Positions 7,587 to 16,415 of a stretch of 64,000 bases of DNA are shown piece after piece. Location: NCBI RefSeq assembly GCF_900129095.1, contig NZ_FQVA01000005.1:1-64000 (forward strand), in the 5' to 3' direction. How positions within the stretch are numbered: the first letter of the stretch is position 1; each line of letters begins with the position of its first letter. Made by a program: the position numbers and the translations under genes. The DNA is from Microbulbifer donghaiensis. Lineage in GTDB: Bacteria > Pseudomonadota > Gammaproteobacteria > Pseudomonadales > Cellvibrionaceae. Under the pieces are notes generated by a model, which had not been told where the DNA came from, did not search any database, and worked only from the letters and a program-made list of their open reading frames with translations.

Positions 7587-8036
7587 TCACTGCTGCGCGG
7601 GCGTGCCGAGGCGCCGCTGCATCATGCTGCACCATTCGGCGCTGCCGCCATCCGGGCCGTGCGCGCCATCACCACCGGTGAGTTTGTCAACGGCGAGGAA
7701 CCACTCCTGACTGCCCACCTCCGGGAGGCCGGACGGGTAGAGTTCAGCCAGGTCGCCATCGGGCCTGGCCTGTATCTGGTCGTGGACCCAGGCAAACCAT
7801 TCGGGGGTACAGATCTCGATGGTTGCGCTGCTGCTATCTGGCGGCGCTGCGGTGGACTCTTCCGGCATAGTCGGTTCAGTGTCGCCCGATGGTGGCGTGA
7901 TCGGCTCCTCCATCGCTTCGGTGGCGGTCTCGCCGGGCGGTGTACGTTCAATTTCGGTCGGGTCGTGGGTATCGCTCTGGCGGCCACAGCCGTTAAGAGC
8001 AAGTGCCAACACTATCAGGGGTAGGAAGCGGTACAT
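7587..8036 (-). CDS. Putative lipoprotein
   Basis: 149 residues. A lipoprotein signal is clear: MYRFLPLIVLALALNGC, with the lipobox LNGC and modified Cys at residue 17. It is followed by an acidic, Pro/Thr/Glu-rich linker (residues about 20-70) and a short globular C terminus with two Cys and several Trp (ICTPEWFAWVHDQI, AEWCSMMQRRLG). I do not recognise a family. It is the upstream partner of the PepSY gene and divergent from the iron-binding protein gene. Position in the inner or outer membrane cannot be decided; the residue after Cys is Gly, which does not signal retention in the inner membrane. Confidence 0.75.
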   Translation of the reverse strand: MYRFLPLIVLALALNGCGRQSDTHDPTEIERTPPGETATEAMEEPITPPSGDTEPTMPEESTAAPPDSSSATIEICTPEWFAWVHDQIQARPDGDLAELYPSGLPEVGSQEWFLAVDKLTGGDGAHGPDGGSAEWCSMMQRRLGTPAQQ

Positions 8037-8119
8037 GCTGCCTCCACAAGTTGCCAGTGTGCCCTAAGCATAGGTTGAGTTTGGCGACTCTGCCCGCTGC
8101 GGAACGGACCGGGCTTCAG

Positions 8120-8156
8120 TTGACTTTGTTGGGCAAGCAAATGAGAATGCTTCTCA
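8120..8156 (+). promoter_or_regulatory. Sigma-70-type promoter overlapped by a Fur box
   Basis: TTGACT (8120-8125) and GAGAAT (8143-8148) are separated by 17 bases. Over the -10 lies TGAGAATGCTTCTCA (8142-8156), a 7-1-7 dyad with six of seven positions paired and close to the Fur consensus unit (TGATAAT-n-ATTATCA). Iron-loaded Fur bound here would block polymerase. It lies 28 bases before the iron-binding-protein gene. Confidence 0.7.
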
Positions 8157-8183
8157 AATTAATCATAAGCGCAAGGGGCATTG

Positions 8184-9215
8184 ATGGACATACGATCTCT
8201 TTTCCGCACAACACTGGCAGTTACCGGGCTTTTCGCTGCTTCGGCAACCATTGCGGCCGAGCAGGTGAATATCTATTCCTATCGCCAGCCGTTTCTGATC
8301 GAGCCTGTTCTCGACAAGTTTACCGAAGCAACCGGTATCGAAACCAAAGTGGTATTCGCCAGCAAGGGCCTCAATGAGCGCCTGCAGCGCGAAGGGCGCA
8401 ACAGCCCGGCGGACCTGGTGCTCACCTCCAACACCAGCAGCCTGATGGATCTGCTGGCCAAGGACCTGACCCAGCCGGTGCAGAGCGACGTGCTGGAAAA
8501 AAATATCCCCGCGCAGTTTCGCGACGAGGCGGGCAACTGGTTTGGCCTCACCACCCGCGCACGCCTGATTTACGCCTCCAAAGACCGGGTCAAACCCGGC
8601 GAGATCACGCGCTACGAGGAACTGGCCGATCCGAAATGGAAAGGGCGCATCTGTACCCGCAGCGGCAAACACCCGTACAACCTGTCGCTGTTCGCATCCA
8701 TGATCGCCCACCATGGCGAGGCGGAAACCAAGCAATGGCTCGAGGGTGTCAAGGCCAACCTGGCGCGCAAGCCCCAGGGTAACGACCGCGCACAGGTGAA
8801 GGCGATCAGTGAAGGCGTATGCGATCTGTCCCTGGGCAACAGCTACTACTTCGGCAATATGATTACCAATACCGAGCAGCCGGAGCAGATCGAGTGGGCC
8901 AAGTCCGTCAATCTGGTGTTCCCGAACCAGCAGGATCGCGGTACCCATATGTTTATTTCCGGTGCGGCACTGACCAGGCACGCTCCGAACCGCGACAATG
9001 CCATCAAGCTGCTGGAGTTCCTCAGTGGCCCGGAGGCCCAGTATCTCTACGCGGAAAAGAATTTTGAATTCCCGGTGCGCCCCGGCACACCGCGCTCCGA
9101 GCTCATCAACCAGTACATGGGCGAGTTCAAGGAAGACGATCTGAGCCTGACCGAAATCGGCTCCCACGTGCCCGCGGCTTCGCGGCTGGTGGATGAGGTG
9201 GGCTTCGACTTCTAG
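8184..9215 (+). CDS. Ferric iron ABC transporter, periplasmic binding protein
   Basis: 343 residues, FbpA/FutA-like. A signal peptide (residues 1-25, cut after ASATIAA) leads to a type II binding fold. The adjacent tyrosines Y221 and Y222 in LGNSYYFGN are the classic Fe(III) ligands of this family. It delivers ferric iron to the permease at 9541-11238; the ATPase is at 11431-12468 on the other strand. The upstream Fur box agrees with iron-repressed expression. The ATG at 8184 is preferred; the TTG just before adds nothing. Its stop codon lies in the 4-bp duplication flanking a MITE-like insertion. Confidence 0.9.
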   Translation: MDIRSLFRTTLAVTGLFAASATIAAEQVNIYSYRQPFLIEPVLDKFTEATGIETKVVFASKGLNERLQREGRNSPADLVLTSNTSSLMDLLAKDLTQPVQSDVLEKNIPAQFRDEAGNWFGLTTRARLIYASKDRVKPGEITRYEELADPKWKGRICTRSGKHPYNLSLFASMIAHHGEAETKQWLEGVKANLARKPQGNDRAQVKAISEGVCDLSLGNSYYFGNMITNTEQPEQIEWAKSVNLVFPNQQDRGTHMFISGAALTRHAPNRDNAIKLLEFLSGPEAQYLYAEKNFEFPVRPGTPRSELINQYMGEFKEDDLSLTEIGSHVPAASRLVDEVGFDF

Positions 9216-9458
9216 CCCGGATATTGCACCAGGGGCTGCGATGATCGCGTCGAGATCTGCGCGTTCAGTACATTTTGGCGGCGTATATGCATGCTTATTG
9301 CACGTATTAGCCGCAAAAATGTATTGAGCGTGCAGAGATCAAGCGAGGGCGCGGCCAGCGGTGGCGGGTGACATTTTGTACCTGGGTGAAAACCCCGAAA
9401 TATTTCGTGCAATCAAAGATTTAAGTGGAATATCAAGCGGCCTGGTGCAATAGCCGGG
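9216..9458. mobile_element. MITE-like element with 18-bp terminal repeats and CTAG duplication
   Basis: CCCGGATATTGCACCAGG at 9216-9233 and CCTGGTGCAATAGCCGGG at 9441-9458 are inverted repeats with 17 of 18 positions paired, and CTAG flanks both sides (9212-9215 and 9459-9462), a 4-bp target duplication. Inside lies a second, longer imperfect palindrome (about 9253-9282 with 9310-9340) around an AT-rich centre. There is no transposase gene, so it would have been moved in trans; the 4-bp duplication would suit an IS1380-type enzyme but that is a guess. It separates the iron-binding-protein and permease genes. The right junction forms a 20-bp perfect palindrome (9451-9470). Confidence 0.8.
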
Positions 9459-9540
9459 CTAGCCCGGCTATCATGGCGGCCCAGTGAAGGGCCACAGTAT
9501 CGCGGCCCCACCTGACGGTGCGGGCCGCGTTTTCGATTTT

Positions 9541-11238
9541 ATGACTCCTTTTTTTTCTCCATCTCAACCGCGTTCTTCCGGCCTGCGCTGGATACTGACC
9601 GTTAGCACCATCGCATTGCTGGTGGCTCTGCCGGTGCTGTCCATCTTCTGGCTGGCGCTCTTTCCCGAGGAGAACATCTGGCCGCACCTGCTGGACACGG
9701 TGCTGTTTCACTATATTGCCGCGACGCTGACTCTGGCCCTGGGTGTGGGAGTGTTTACATTGGTGGCGGGCGTCGGCAGTGCCTGGTTGGTGACCATGTG
9801 TCGCTTCCCCGGGCGGCGTTTGTTCGAATGGGCGCTGTTGCTGCCGTTTGCGGTGCCGGCCTACGTCATCGCATATGTCTATACGGACCTGCTGGAGTAT
9901 GCCGGGCCGGTGCAGAAACTGTTGCGCGAATGGTTCGGTTGGCAGACATCGCGGGACTACTGGTTTCCGGATATTCGGAGTATGGGCGGCGCCATCGCGA
10001 TGTTGTCGCTGGTGCTTTACCCCTACGTGTATATGCTCGCGCGCGCGGCCTTTATCGAGCAGTGCGGCAGCATCCGCGCTGCCAGTCGCTCCCTCGGTTG
10101 TACCCCCTGGCAGAGCTTTGTGCGCGTTTCCTTGCCGATGGCGCGCCCGGCAATTGCGGTGGGATTGTCTCTGGTTCTGATGGAGACGCTGAACGATTTC
10201 GGCACCGTGGATTTCTTCGCCGTGCGCACCCTGAGCGTGGGTATCTACGATACCTGGCTGAGCCGCGGCAACCTCGGCGGTGCCGCGCAAATCGCCTGTA
10301 GCACACTGGTGTTTGTCGTGCTGCTGATCGCACTGGAGCGCATGGGGCGCGCGCGGCAGAGACATTTTGTGCAGTCGCCGTCGCAGAGTCGCGATAGTTA
10401 TCGGCTGCGCGGCTGGCGCGCTGCCCTGGCCTGTACCTTCTGCGGGCTGCTGTTGCTGTGCGGCTTCGGGGTGCCGCTATTGGTGCTGGGTGGCTACGCG
10501 CTGGGTAACTTTGCGAACTACTGGACCGATGACTTTTTCACCATCGCGCTCAACAGCCTGTTGCTGTCAACAGCGGCAGCGCTGGCAACGGCGTTGCTGG
10601 GCTTGCTGCTCGCCTACGGCAAGCGGCTCTTTCCGACGCGACTGGTCATATCCCTGGTGGGTTTCGCCAAGCTGGGTTATGCGATGCCCGGTGCGGTGAT
10701 GGCAATCGGGGTCCTGATCCCGCTGGCGGCCTTCGACAATGCGCTGGATGCCTGGTTGCGGGCGCAGTTCGATATTTCCATGGGCTTGTTGCTGAGTGGC
10801 AGTGTGTTTGCCATCGTATTTGCCTATACCGCGCGTTTCCTCGCGGTCTCCGCCGGCGCGATCGAGACGAGCCTCGAGAAAGTCACGCCGTCCATGGACC
10901 GCGCCTCCCGTTCCCTGGGACGCAACAGCTGGCAGACGCTGTGGGCCGTACACCTGCCACTGGTGCGCGCGGGACTGCTCAGTGGCGCGCTGGTGGTATT
11001 TGTCGATTGCATGAAAGAGCTGCCGGCCACCTTGCTGCTGCGGCCTTTCGGCTTCGACACCCTGGCAACGTACATCTACCAGTTTGCGTCCGACGAAATG
11101 CTGGAGCGCTCGGCACTGGGGGCACTGATGATCGTGCTGGTGGGCTTGTTACCGGTGATCCTGCTGAGCCGCTCGATGGGACGGCGCAGCGGCGAAGGGC
11201 AGACAGAGCTGATGGAATCCGAAGCGCCGGCGCTGTAG
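9541..11238 (+). CDS. Ferric iron ABC transporter, fused permease
   Basis: 565 residues, FbpB-like, a head-to-tail fusion of two permease halves with about 12 transmembrane helices. Each half carries an EAA-type loop that docks the ATPase: residues around IRAASRSLGCTPWQSFVRVS and around MDRASRSLGRNSWQTLWAVH. The ATG at 9541 is the likely start; the frame is open to 9484 but those residues are not membrane-like. It would pass Fe3+ across the inner membrane. Normally it follows the binding-protein gene directly; here 325 bases intervene, most of it a MITE-like element, so whether it is still co-transcribed from the Fur-controlled promoter is open. Confidence 0.9.
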   Translation: MTPFFSPSQPRSSGLRWILTVSTIALLVALPVLSIFWLALFPEENIWPHLLDTVLFHYIAATLTLALGVGVFTLVAGVGSAWLVTMCRFPGRRLFEWALLLPFAVPAYVIAYVYTDLLEYAGPVQKLLREWFGWQTSRDYWFPDIRSMGGAIAMLSLVLYPYVYMLARAAFIEQCGSIRAASRSLGCTPWQSFVRVSLPMARPAIAVGLSLVLMETLNDFGTVDFFAVRTLSVGIYDTWLSRGNLGGAAQIACSTLVFVVLLIALERMGRARQRHFVQSPSQSRDSYRLRGWRAALACTFCGLLLLCGFGVPLLVLGGYALGNFANYWTDDFFTIALNSLLLSTAAALATALLGLLLAYGKRLFPTRLVISLVGFAKLGYAMPGAVMAIGVLIPLAAFDNALDAWLRAQFDISMGLLLSGSVFAIVFAYTARFLAVSAGAIETSLEKVTPSMDRASRSLGRNSWQTLWAVHLPLVRAGLLSGALVVFVDCMKELPATLLLRPFGFDTLATYIYQFASDEMLERSALGALMIVLVGLLPVILLSRSMGRRSGEGQTELMESEAPAL

Positions 11239-11262
11239 ATACTCTGTTAGCGTTAAACCCTC

Positions 11263-11420
11263 GTAAATGTCGTCATACCGGCGCAGGCCGGTATCCAGTT
11301 CAATGGCATCTGGATTAGATGGCGCTCCTGCACCATGCCCTTCGGACCATTCGCTTCGCGAATACTCGCTACGGCATCCATGCCTGCGCGGTCCGGCTTG
11401 CGCCGGAACGACGAGTGATA
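11263..11420. repeat. Palindromic repeat pair flanking 100 bp (GTCAT-CCGG type)
   Basis: TCGTCATACCGGCGCAGGCC on one side and its near-complement (GGCTTGCGCCGGAACGACGA, 11397-11416) on the other, with inner CCGG-rich arms. The same kind of unit (CGTCATTCCGGCATGGGCC) occurs at 13867 and, inverted, at 13920. It is a dispersed intergenic repeat between the convergent permease and ATPase genes and may work as a bidirectional transcription stop. Confidence 0.65.
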
Positions 11421-11430
11421 AACGCCGAAC

Positions 11431-12468
11431 TTACACTGTGAAAACGACGGGTGCGGCGATCCGCAAGGGCACTTCGCTTCCCGGCAAAAACTGGTACTCA
11501 GCTCCCAGCGCTGCCTCGATAACACGGCCATCGGGGAGGCGAAATTTGTACAGCGTATTACTGCCGAGAAAATCACGGGCAATTACCTGTGCGGTAACGG
11601 CCTCGCTGTGCTCGCCAGGGACTATATCCTCGCTGCGCACAAATACCTCTAGTTTCTGCCCGGACGTTTCGATCGCTGTGGGCAAGTGCACTTTGCCGAG
11701 AGCCGTTTCGATCAGGTTTGGCTGCAGCAATTTCCCCTCCAGCAGAGCACCGTCGCCGACTATCCGCGCGACTGCTGCATTATTTGGCTGGCGGTAAATG
11801 TTTTCCGGCGCGTCCCACTGTTGCAACAATCCGCCGCTCAGGACTCCCAGCTTGTCGCCGGCGACAAAAGCCTCGCTGCGGTCGTGCGTCACGATGACTG
11901 CGGCCGTGCCTTCCTCGCGGAGGATATGCCGTACTTCCGATGCCAGGCTGCGGCGCAGCTCCGTATCCAGGTTGGAAAAGGGTTCATCCATCAGCAGCAG
12001 GCGCGGCCGCGGTGCCAGTGCGCGGGCCAGAGCGACGCGCTGCTGCTGGCCGCCGGAAAGTTGGTGCGGATACTGGCGGGCAAAATTTTCCAGGCGCACC
12101 AGTTGCAGCAGTTCGCGCACGCGGGACTCCCGCTCCGCCCGTGCCAGCGATTTCAAACCGAAGGCGATATTCTGCTCCAGTGTCAGGTGCGGGAAGAGGG
12201 CGTAGTCCTGGAATACCACGCCGATGCGGCGCTGCTCCGGCGGCGTGATGGCCGCGGGCGTCGAGATGGTGTTGCCGGCCAGAGAAATTTTGCCGCGATA
12301 CACGGGCTGGAAGCCGGCAATCGCGTGCAGCAGTGTCGTCTTGCCGCAGCCGCTGGGACCGAGCAGGCAGGCGATCTCGCCCTCGTTCAGGGCGAAAGAT
12401 ACAGATTCGAGAATGACCTTGTTGCCGTAGCGGCATTCCAGGTCGGTGACGGTTAGCAGCGGTTGCAC
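11431..12468 (-). CDS. Ferric iron ABC transporter, ATP-binding protein
   Basis: 345 residues from a GTG at 12468 preceded by GGAAA; the frame stays open far upstream but only as a shadow of bioA. Walker [10 protein letters not shown] (residues 37-45), signature LSGGQQQR (137-144) and Walker B LLLMDEP (157-163) are intact. The C-terminal third is a regulatory beta domain of the FbpC/PotA type ([25 protein letters not shown]). It powers the permease encoded convergently at 9541-11238. Having the ATPase gene on the opposite strand from its partners is unusual, and no Fur box is evident before it because a 30-bp palindrome occupies that position. Confidence 0.9.
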   Translation of the reverse strand: MQPLLTVTDLECRYGNKVILESVSFALNEGEIACLLGPSGCGKTTLLHAIAGFQPVYRGKISLAGNTISTPAAITPPEQRRIGVVFQDYALFPHLTLEQNIAFGLKSLARAERESRVRELLQLVRLENFARQYPHQLSGGQQQRVALARALAPRPRLLLMDEPFSNLDTELRRSLASEVRHILREEGTAAVIVTHDRSEAFVAGDKLGVLSGGLLQQWDAPENIYRQPNNAAVARIVGDGALLEGKLLQPNLIETALGKVHLPTAIETSGQKLEVFVRSEDIVPGEHSEAVTAQVIARDFLGSNTLYKFRLPDGRVIEAALGAEYQFLPGSEVPLRIAAPVVFTV

Positions 12469-12492
12469 GAGAAATTTCCGGAAAATGAACTT

Positions 12493-12563
12493 GTAGGATG
12501 GGCAAAGCGCAGCGTGCCCATCTTGCGCCAGTTGATGGGCACGCTGCGCTTTGCCCATCCTAC
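12493..12563. repeat. Perfect 30-bp inverted repeat (11-nt loop)
   Basis: Arm 12493-12522 (GTAGGATGGGCAAAGCGCAG followed by CGTGCCCATC) is exactly complementary to 12534-12563. This sequence is a well-known dispersed element of many Proteobacteria. It fills the gap between the bioA stop and the iron ATPase start on the minus strand, so it would form a very stable hairpin after bioA and limit read-through into the ATPase gene. Confidence 0.9.
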
Positions 12564-12569
12564 GGGTTG

Positions 12570-13838
12570 TTACAGATTGCCGAGCACGTCGACCATCGCG
12601 GTGGTGAGCTGGCCCAGGTCGTCTTCGGAAATCACATAGGGCGGCATGGTATATACCAGCTTGCCGAACGGGCGCAGCCAGACGCCGCGTTCGATCAGCG
12701 CTTCCTGTACCTGCATCATCTTGACCGGCTCGTGCATCTCCACCACACCGATGGCGCCGAGCGCGCGCACATCGGCCACCGCAGCGGTGTCTTTCAGCGG
12801 TGCCAGCGCCCGCTGCATATGCTTCTCGATCGATGCCACCCTCTGCTGCCAGGGGCCGCTCAGCAACAGATCGATACTCGCATTGGAAACGGCGCAAGCC
12901 AATGGGTTACCCATAAAGGTCGGGCCGTGCATGAAGACTCCGGCCTCTCCGCGGCAGATATCCTCGGCGACCCTGTCGGTACACAGCGCGGCGGCCATGG
13001 TCATGGTGCCGCCGGTGAGTGCCTTGCCGAGCGTGAGAATATCGGGGCAGATTCCGGCGTGCTCACAGGCAAACAGCTTGCCGCTGCGGCCAAATCCGGT
13101 GGCAATCTCGTCGGCGATCAACAGCAGCCCGTGCTCATCGCAGAGTTCGCGCACCCGGCGCAAATACTCCGCAGAATAGAAACGCATGCCGCCGGCGCCC
13201 TGCACGATCGGTTCCAGAATCACGGCTGCCAGCTGGGTGTGATGCTGTTCGATCAGTTGACGCAGCTCGGCGATGTCTTCTTCGGCACAGGCCTGGCCGA
13301 ATTTCACTTGCGGCGCCGGAGCGAAGAAGTGCTGGGTCAGCTGGCCGGCAAAAATGTGGTGCATGCCGGTGACCGGGTCGCAGGTGGCCATGGCACCGAA
13401 GGTGTCGCCGTGGTAACCGTTGCGCAGCGCCAGCAGTTTGCATTTTTCGCCGCGCCCCTGGGACTGCCAGTACTGCAGCGCCATTTTGATGGCAACTTCC
13501 ACCGATACCGAACCGGAGTCGGCGAGAAATACCCGCCGTAGCGGCGCCGGCGTGATCTCCACCAGCTTCTTGCACAGCGCGATGGCCGGCTCATGGGTGA
13601 GGCCGCCGAACATCACATGCGACATTTTTTCTATTTGCCCACGCATGGCAGCGTTCAGCTCGGGCACGTTGTAGCCGTGCAGTGCGCTCCACCAGGAGGA
13701 CATGCCGTCGATCAGGCCGCGGCCATCTTCCAGGAAAATGCGCACGCCCTCGGCACGCTCGACGGGGTAAACCGGCGGCGGATCGATCAGGGAAGAGTAG
13801 GGGTGCCAGATGTGGTTGCGGTCAAAATCCAGATCCAT
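12570..13838 (-). CDS. bioA: Adenosylmethionine-8-amino-7-oxononanoate aminotransferase
   Basis: 422 residues. BioA converts KAPA to DAPA in biotin synthesis, using SAM as amino donor and PLP as cofactor. Diagnostic parts: the start MDLDFDRNHIWHPYSSLIDP, the substrate region GMSSWWSALHGYN, the PLP aspartate in LLIADEIATGFGRSG and the Schiff-base lysine in LTLGKALTGGTMTMAA. The start at 13838 matches other BioA proteins; an in-frame ATG 33 bases upstream lies inside a dispersed repeat. The other biotin genes are not in the window, so bioA is detached from the bioBFCD cluster here. Confidence 0.95.
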   Translation of the reverse strand: MDLDFDRNHIWHPYSSLIDPPPVYPVERAEGVRIFLEDGRGLIDGMSSWWSALHGYNVPELNAAMRGQIEKMSHVMFGGLTHEPAIALCKKLVEITPAPLRRVFLADSGSVSVEVAIKMALQYWQSQGRGEKCKLLALRNGYHGDTFGAMATCDPVTGMHHIFAGQLTQHFFAPAPQVKFGQACAEEDIAELRQLIEQHHTQLAAVILEPIVQGAGGMRFYSAEYLRRVRELCDEHGLLLIADEIATGFGRSGKLFACEHAGICPDILTLGKALTGGTMTMAAALCTDRVAEDICRGEAGVFMHGPTFMGNPLACAVSNASIDLLLSGPWQQRVASIEKHMQRALAPLKDTAAVADVRALGAIGVVEMHEPVKMMQVQEALIERGVWLRPFGKLVYTMPPYVISEDDLGQLTTAMVDVLGNL

Positions 13839-13863
13839 AAATTCGCCAAATAAACATCGCTCA

Positions 13864-13940
13864 GTCGTCATTCCGGCATGGGCCGGAATCCAGGGTGCCC
13901 GGAGGTTTCTGGATTCCCGCCTGTGCGGGAATGACGATTC
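13864..13940. repeat. Palindromic repeat (GTCATTCCGG type)
   Basis: CGTCATTCCGGCATGGGCCG at 13867 faces CCCGCCTGTGCGGGAATGACG at its right end, so the element starts and ends with complementary CGTCATTCC/GGAATGACG, and each side has its own small CCGG or CCCGC hairpin. It lies between the ybbP stop and the bioA start and is related to the pair at 11263-11420. Confidence 0.75.
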
Positions 13941-13949
13941 AAAAAACTT

Positions 13950-16415
13950 TTATGCCAGTTCCCGCAGTACCTGCAGCGGCGGCTGGCTGACCGAGCTGCG
14001 GCATGCGAGGGTGCCGGCAGTGCCTACCAGCAGTGCTCCTGCCAGCGGGCCGACCAGCCACAGCGTCGGATGGAATACGAACGGCAGCTCGAACACCCGC
14101 TGTGACAGCACGGCGAGCGTCGCTTCGGCGCCGGCGGCGGCGAGCAGGCCGGCGGCCACGCCCAGTAAGCCAAACTCCAGCATCAGGCTCTGCAGCAGCA
14201 GCCGGCGGCGGCCGCCCAGTGTGCGGATAATTGCCGCTTCCTGCAAACGCTCGGCGATGCTGGCGCGCACGCCGGCGATCAGCACCAGCACGCCGGCCAC
14301 CAGCATCAGTACCATCACCGATTCGATCGCCAGGGAAACCTGCGCGATGGTGTCGCGGATGCGCTCGATGATCTTGTCCAGCTCGATCACGCTGACACTG
14401 GGAAAATTGCGCACGAGATCATTGACGAGCAGTTTCTGCTCCGGCGGCAGGTAGAAGCTGGTGATATAGGTCGCGGGGAAGCCTTCCAGCGTGCCCGGGG
14501 CGAATATCATGTAGAAATTCGGGCGCATGCTGTTCCAGTCCAGCGAGCGGAAGCTGGCGACCGGGGCTTCGACTTCCAGGCCGCCGATGGAGAAGCGCAG
14601 CATGTCGCCGAGCGCTAGATTCAGGCGCGCGGCCAGTTCGACTTCCACCGACACTCCCTTATCGGTTTTGTCCCACCATTCACCATCGAGGATACGGTTG
14701 TCCGGTGCCAGGTTGTCGGTCCAGCTCAGGTTGAGTTCGCGGCGCAGGGCATTGGGTTCTCCGTTGCGCTGGTCTTGCTTGTATTCCTTGGCCGGTATGC
14801 CATTGATGGCGGTCAGGCGTCCGCGCACCATCGGGTAGAACTCGGTACTGGTGAGGTCCTTGTCCGCGAGTATCGTCTGCAGCGGTGTTACTTCGTGCGG
14901 GGCGATATTGAACAGGAAGTGATTGGGCGCTTGCTCGGGCAGCTGCATGCGCCACTCGTCGATCAGGGCCGTGCGCGCGAATACCAGGGCCAGCATGGCC
15001 AGTAGTCCGGTGCCGAAGGCGGCGATCAGCAGTGTGTTGAAGGCGGCGCGGCGCTGCAGGCTGCCGAGCGCAATACGCCAGGCGCCACCGAGAGACGACA
15101 GCCGGCCGCGCACCAGCAGCTGGTTGACCAGGGCGCTGCCGCCGACCAGCAGGGCCATGCCGGCGAACAGCGCCGCGGTAATCGCGAGGCTGCCGGACAG
15201 CCACCAGATCAGCAGCAGCATGCTGGTTGGCCCCAGCACCAGCCCGAGCCACTCGCGCCGGTCGGGGTTGCTCCAGTCGCGCCGCAGTGTCTGCATCGGG
15301 TCCGTGCGTGCGAGGCGGAACAGCGGCGGCAGGGCAAAGCCCAGCGCACAGGCGAAGCCGGTGGCGAGGCCGACCAGCAGGGGGCTGCCGCGGCTGGGCG
15401 GCGGCTCCACCGGGAAGAAATCGGCCATCAGATTGACCGCCTGGGACTGGATCACGCTGCCGAGCAGCAGGCCCAGTATTGTTGCCATCAGCGTCAAGGC
15501 GGTCAGTTGGCCGAGGTAAATGGCCAGCACCTTGCTGCGGCCGGCGCCGAGGCTCTTCATCACGGCGACATAGGCCGTGTGGCGCAGTCCATAGCGACGG
15601 GCGGCCAGTCCGACGGCGACGCTGGCCAGGAGCACCGCGAGACTGGCGGCTAGGAACAGGAAACGCTCGGCGCGATCCAGGGCCGAGGCTACGCGCGGCT
15701 GCCCTTCGTGCAGGTCGATCACGCGCTGGTGTTCGGTCAGCTGTGGTTGCAGCCATTTTAAGTACTGCTCCAGTGCGCGGTCGTCACCGGCGAACAGGTA
15801 GCGGTATTGCACGCGGCTGCCGGGCTGGATGACGCCGGCGGCGGGCAGGTCATCCACGTGCACCAGTAGCCGTGCGCCCATATCGAACAGGCTGGTGCTG
15901 CGATCCGGTTCGCGGTCCAGCAGGCCCGTGACTTTCAATGAGGTGTCGCCGAGTTCCAGGTTGTCGCCGAGCTGCAGTTCCAGCAGCGGCAGCAGGCGCG
16001 GTTCAACCCAGGCCTCCCCGGGAGGTGGCCCCTGCTGCACGTGTCGGCTTGGCGCCCCCGCGGCGCTGCGCATCTCCAGGGTGCCGAGCAGTGGATAGCC
16101 GTCGCTCACGGCCTTGACCGCGGCAAACTGGAACTGGTCCCCCGCCGCTACCATCGAGGCGAAAGTGACCGCCTCTGCCTGTTGTAGCCCCCGTTTGCGC
16201 GCCTCTTCCAGCCAGCTGTCATCCACAGGCTGGCTGCTGCGCAACACCCGCTCGGCGGCGAGGAAGGTCAGCGACTGCTGTTCCATGGCGCGGCTCAGGC
16301 GATCGGTGAAGTGTGCGATCGCGGTGACGCAGGTTACCGCCAGCACCAGCGCCGTGGCGATCAGGGCCAGCTCGCCGCCGCGCCAGTCCCGAAACAGCAG
16401 TTTGAGCGGCAGCAT
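13950..16415 (-). CDS. ybbP: ABC transporter permease, YbbP/FtsX type
   Basis: 821 residues with the large FtsX-like architecture: an N-terminal transmembrane helix (residues about 12-35), a periplasmic domain, a cluster of three helices (about 250-345), further helices (about 390-460), a second periplasmic domain and a C-terminal FtsX triad. It pairs with the ATPase YbbA; their genes overlap by one base (TGATG at 16413-16417). The conserved neighbourhood ybbP-ybbA with divergent tesA is preserved. Such transporters act in lipoprotein or envelope processes; the exact substrate is not established. Confidence 0.85.
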   Translation of the reverse strand: MLPLKLLFRDWRGGELALIATALVLAVTCVTAIAHFTDRLSRAMEQQSLTFLAAERVLRSSQPVDDSWLEEARKRGLQQAEAVTFASMVAAGDQFQFAAVKAVSDGYPLLGTLEMRSAAGAPSRHVQQGPPPGEAWVEPRLLPLLELQLGDNLELGDTSLKVTGLLDREPDRSTSLFDMGARLLVHVDDLPAAGVIQPGSRVQYRYLFAGDDRALEQYLKWLQPQLTEHQRVIDLHEGQPRVASALDRAERFLFLAASLAVLLASVAVGLAARRYGLRHTAYVAVMKSLGAGRSKVLAIYLGQLTALTLMATILGLLLGSVIQSQAVNLMADFFPVEPPPSRGSPLLVGLATGFACALGFALPPLFRLARTDPMQTLRRDWSNPDRREWLGLVLGPTSMLLLIWWLSGSLAITAALFAGMALLVGGSALVNQLLVRGRLSSLGGAWRIALGSLQRRAAFNTLLIAAFGTGLLAMLALVFARTALIDEWRMQLPEQAPNHFLFNIAPHEVTPLQTILADKDLTSTEFYPMVRGRLTAINGIPAKEYKQDQRNGEPNALRRELNLSWTDNLAPDNRILDGEWWDKTDKGVSVEVELAARLNLALGDMLRFSIGGLEVEAPVASFRSLDWNSMRPNFYMIFAPGTLEGFPATYITSFYLPPEQKLLVNDLVRNFPSVSVIELDKIIERIRDTIAQVSLAIESVMVLMLVAGVLVLIAGVRASIAERLQEAAIIRTLGGRRRLLLQSLMLEFGLLGVAAGLLAAAGAEATLAVLSQRVFELPFVFHPTLWLVGPLAGALLVGTAGTLACRSSVSQPPLQVLRELA

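Noticed and set aside
12469-12897. N-terminal extension of the iron ATPase to 488 residues
   Set aside because: The added part is a shadow of bioA and crosses the 30-bp palindrome; the ABC domain begins at the GTG at 12468.
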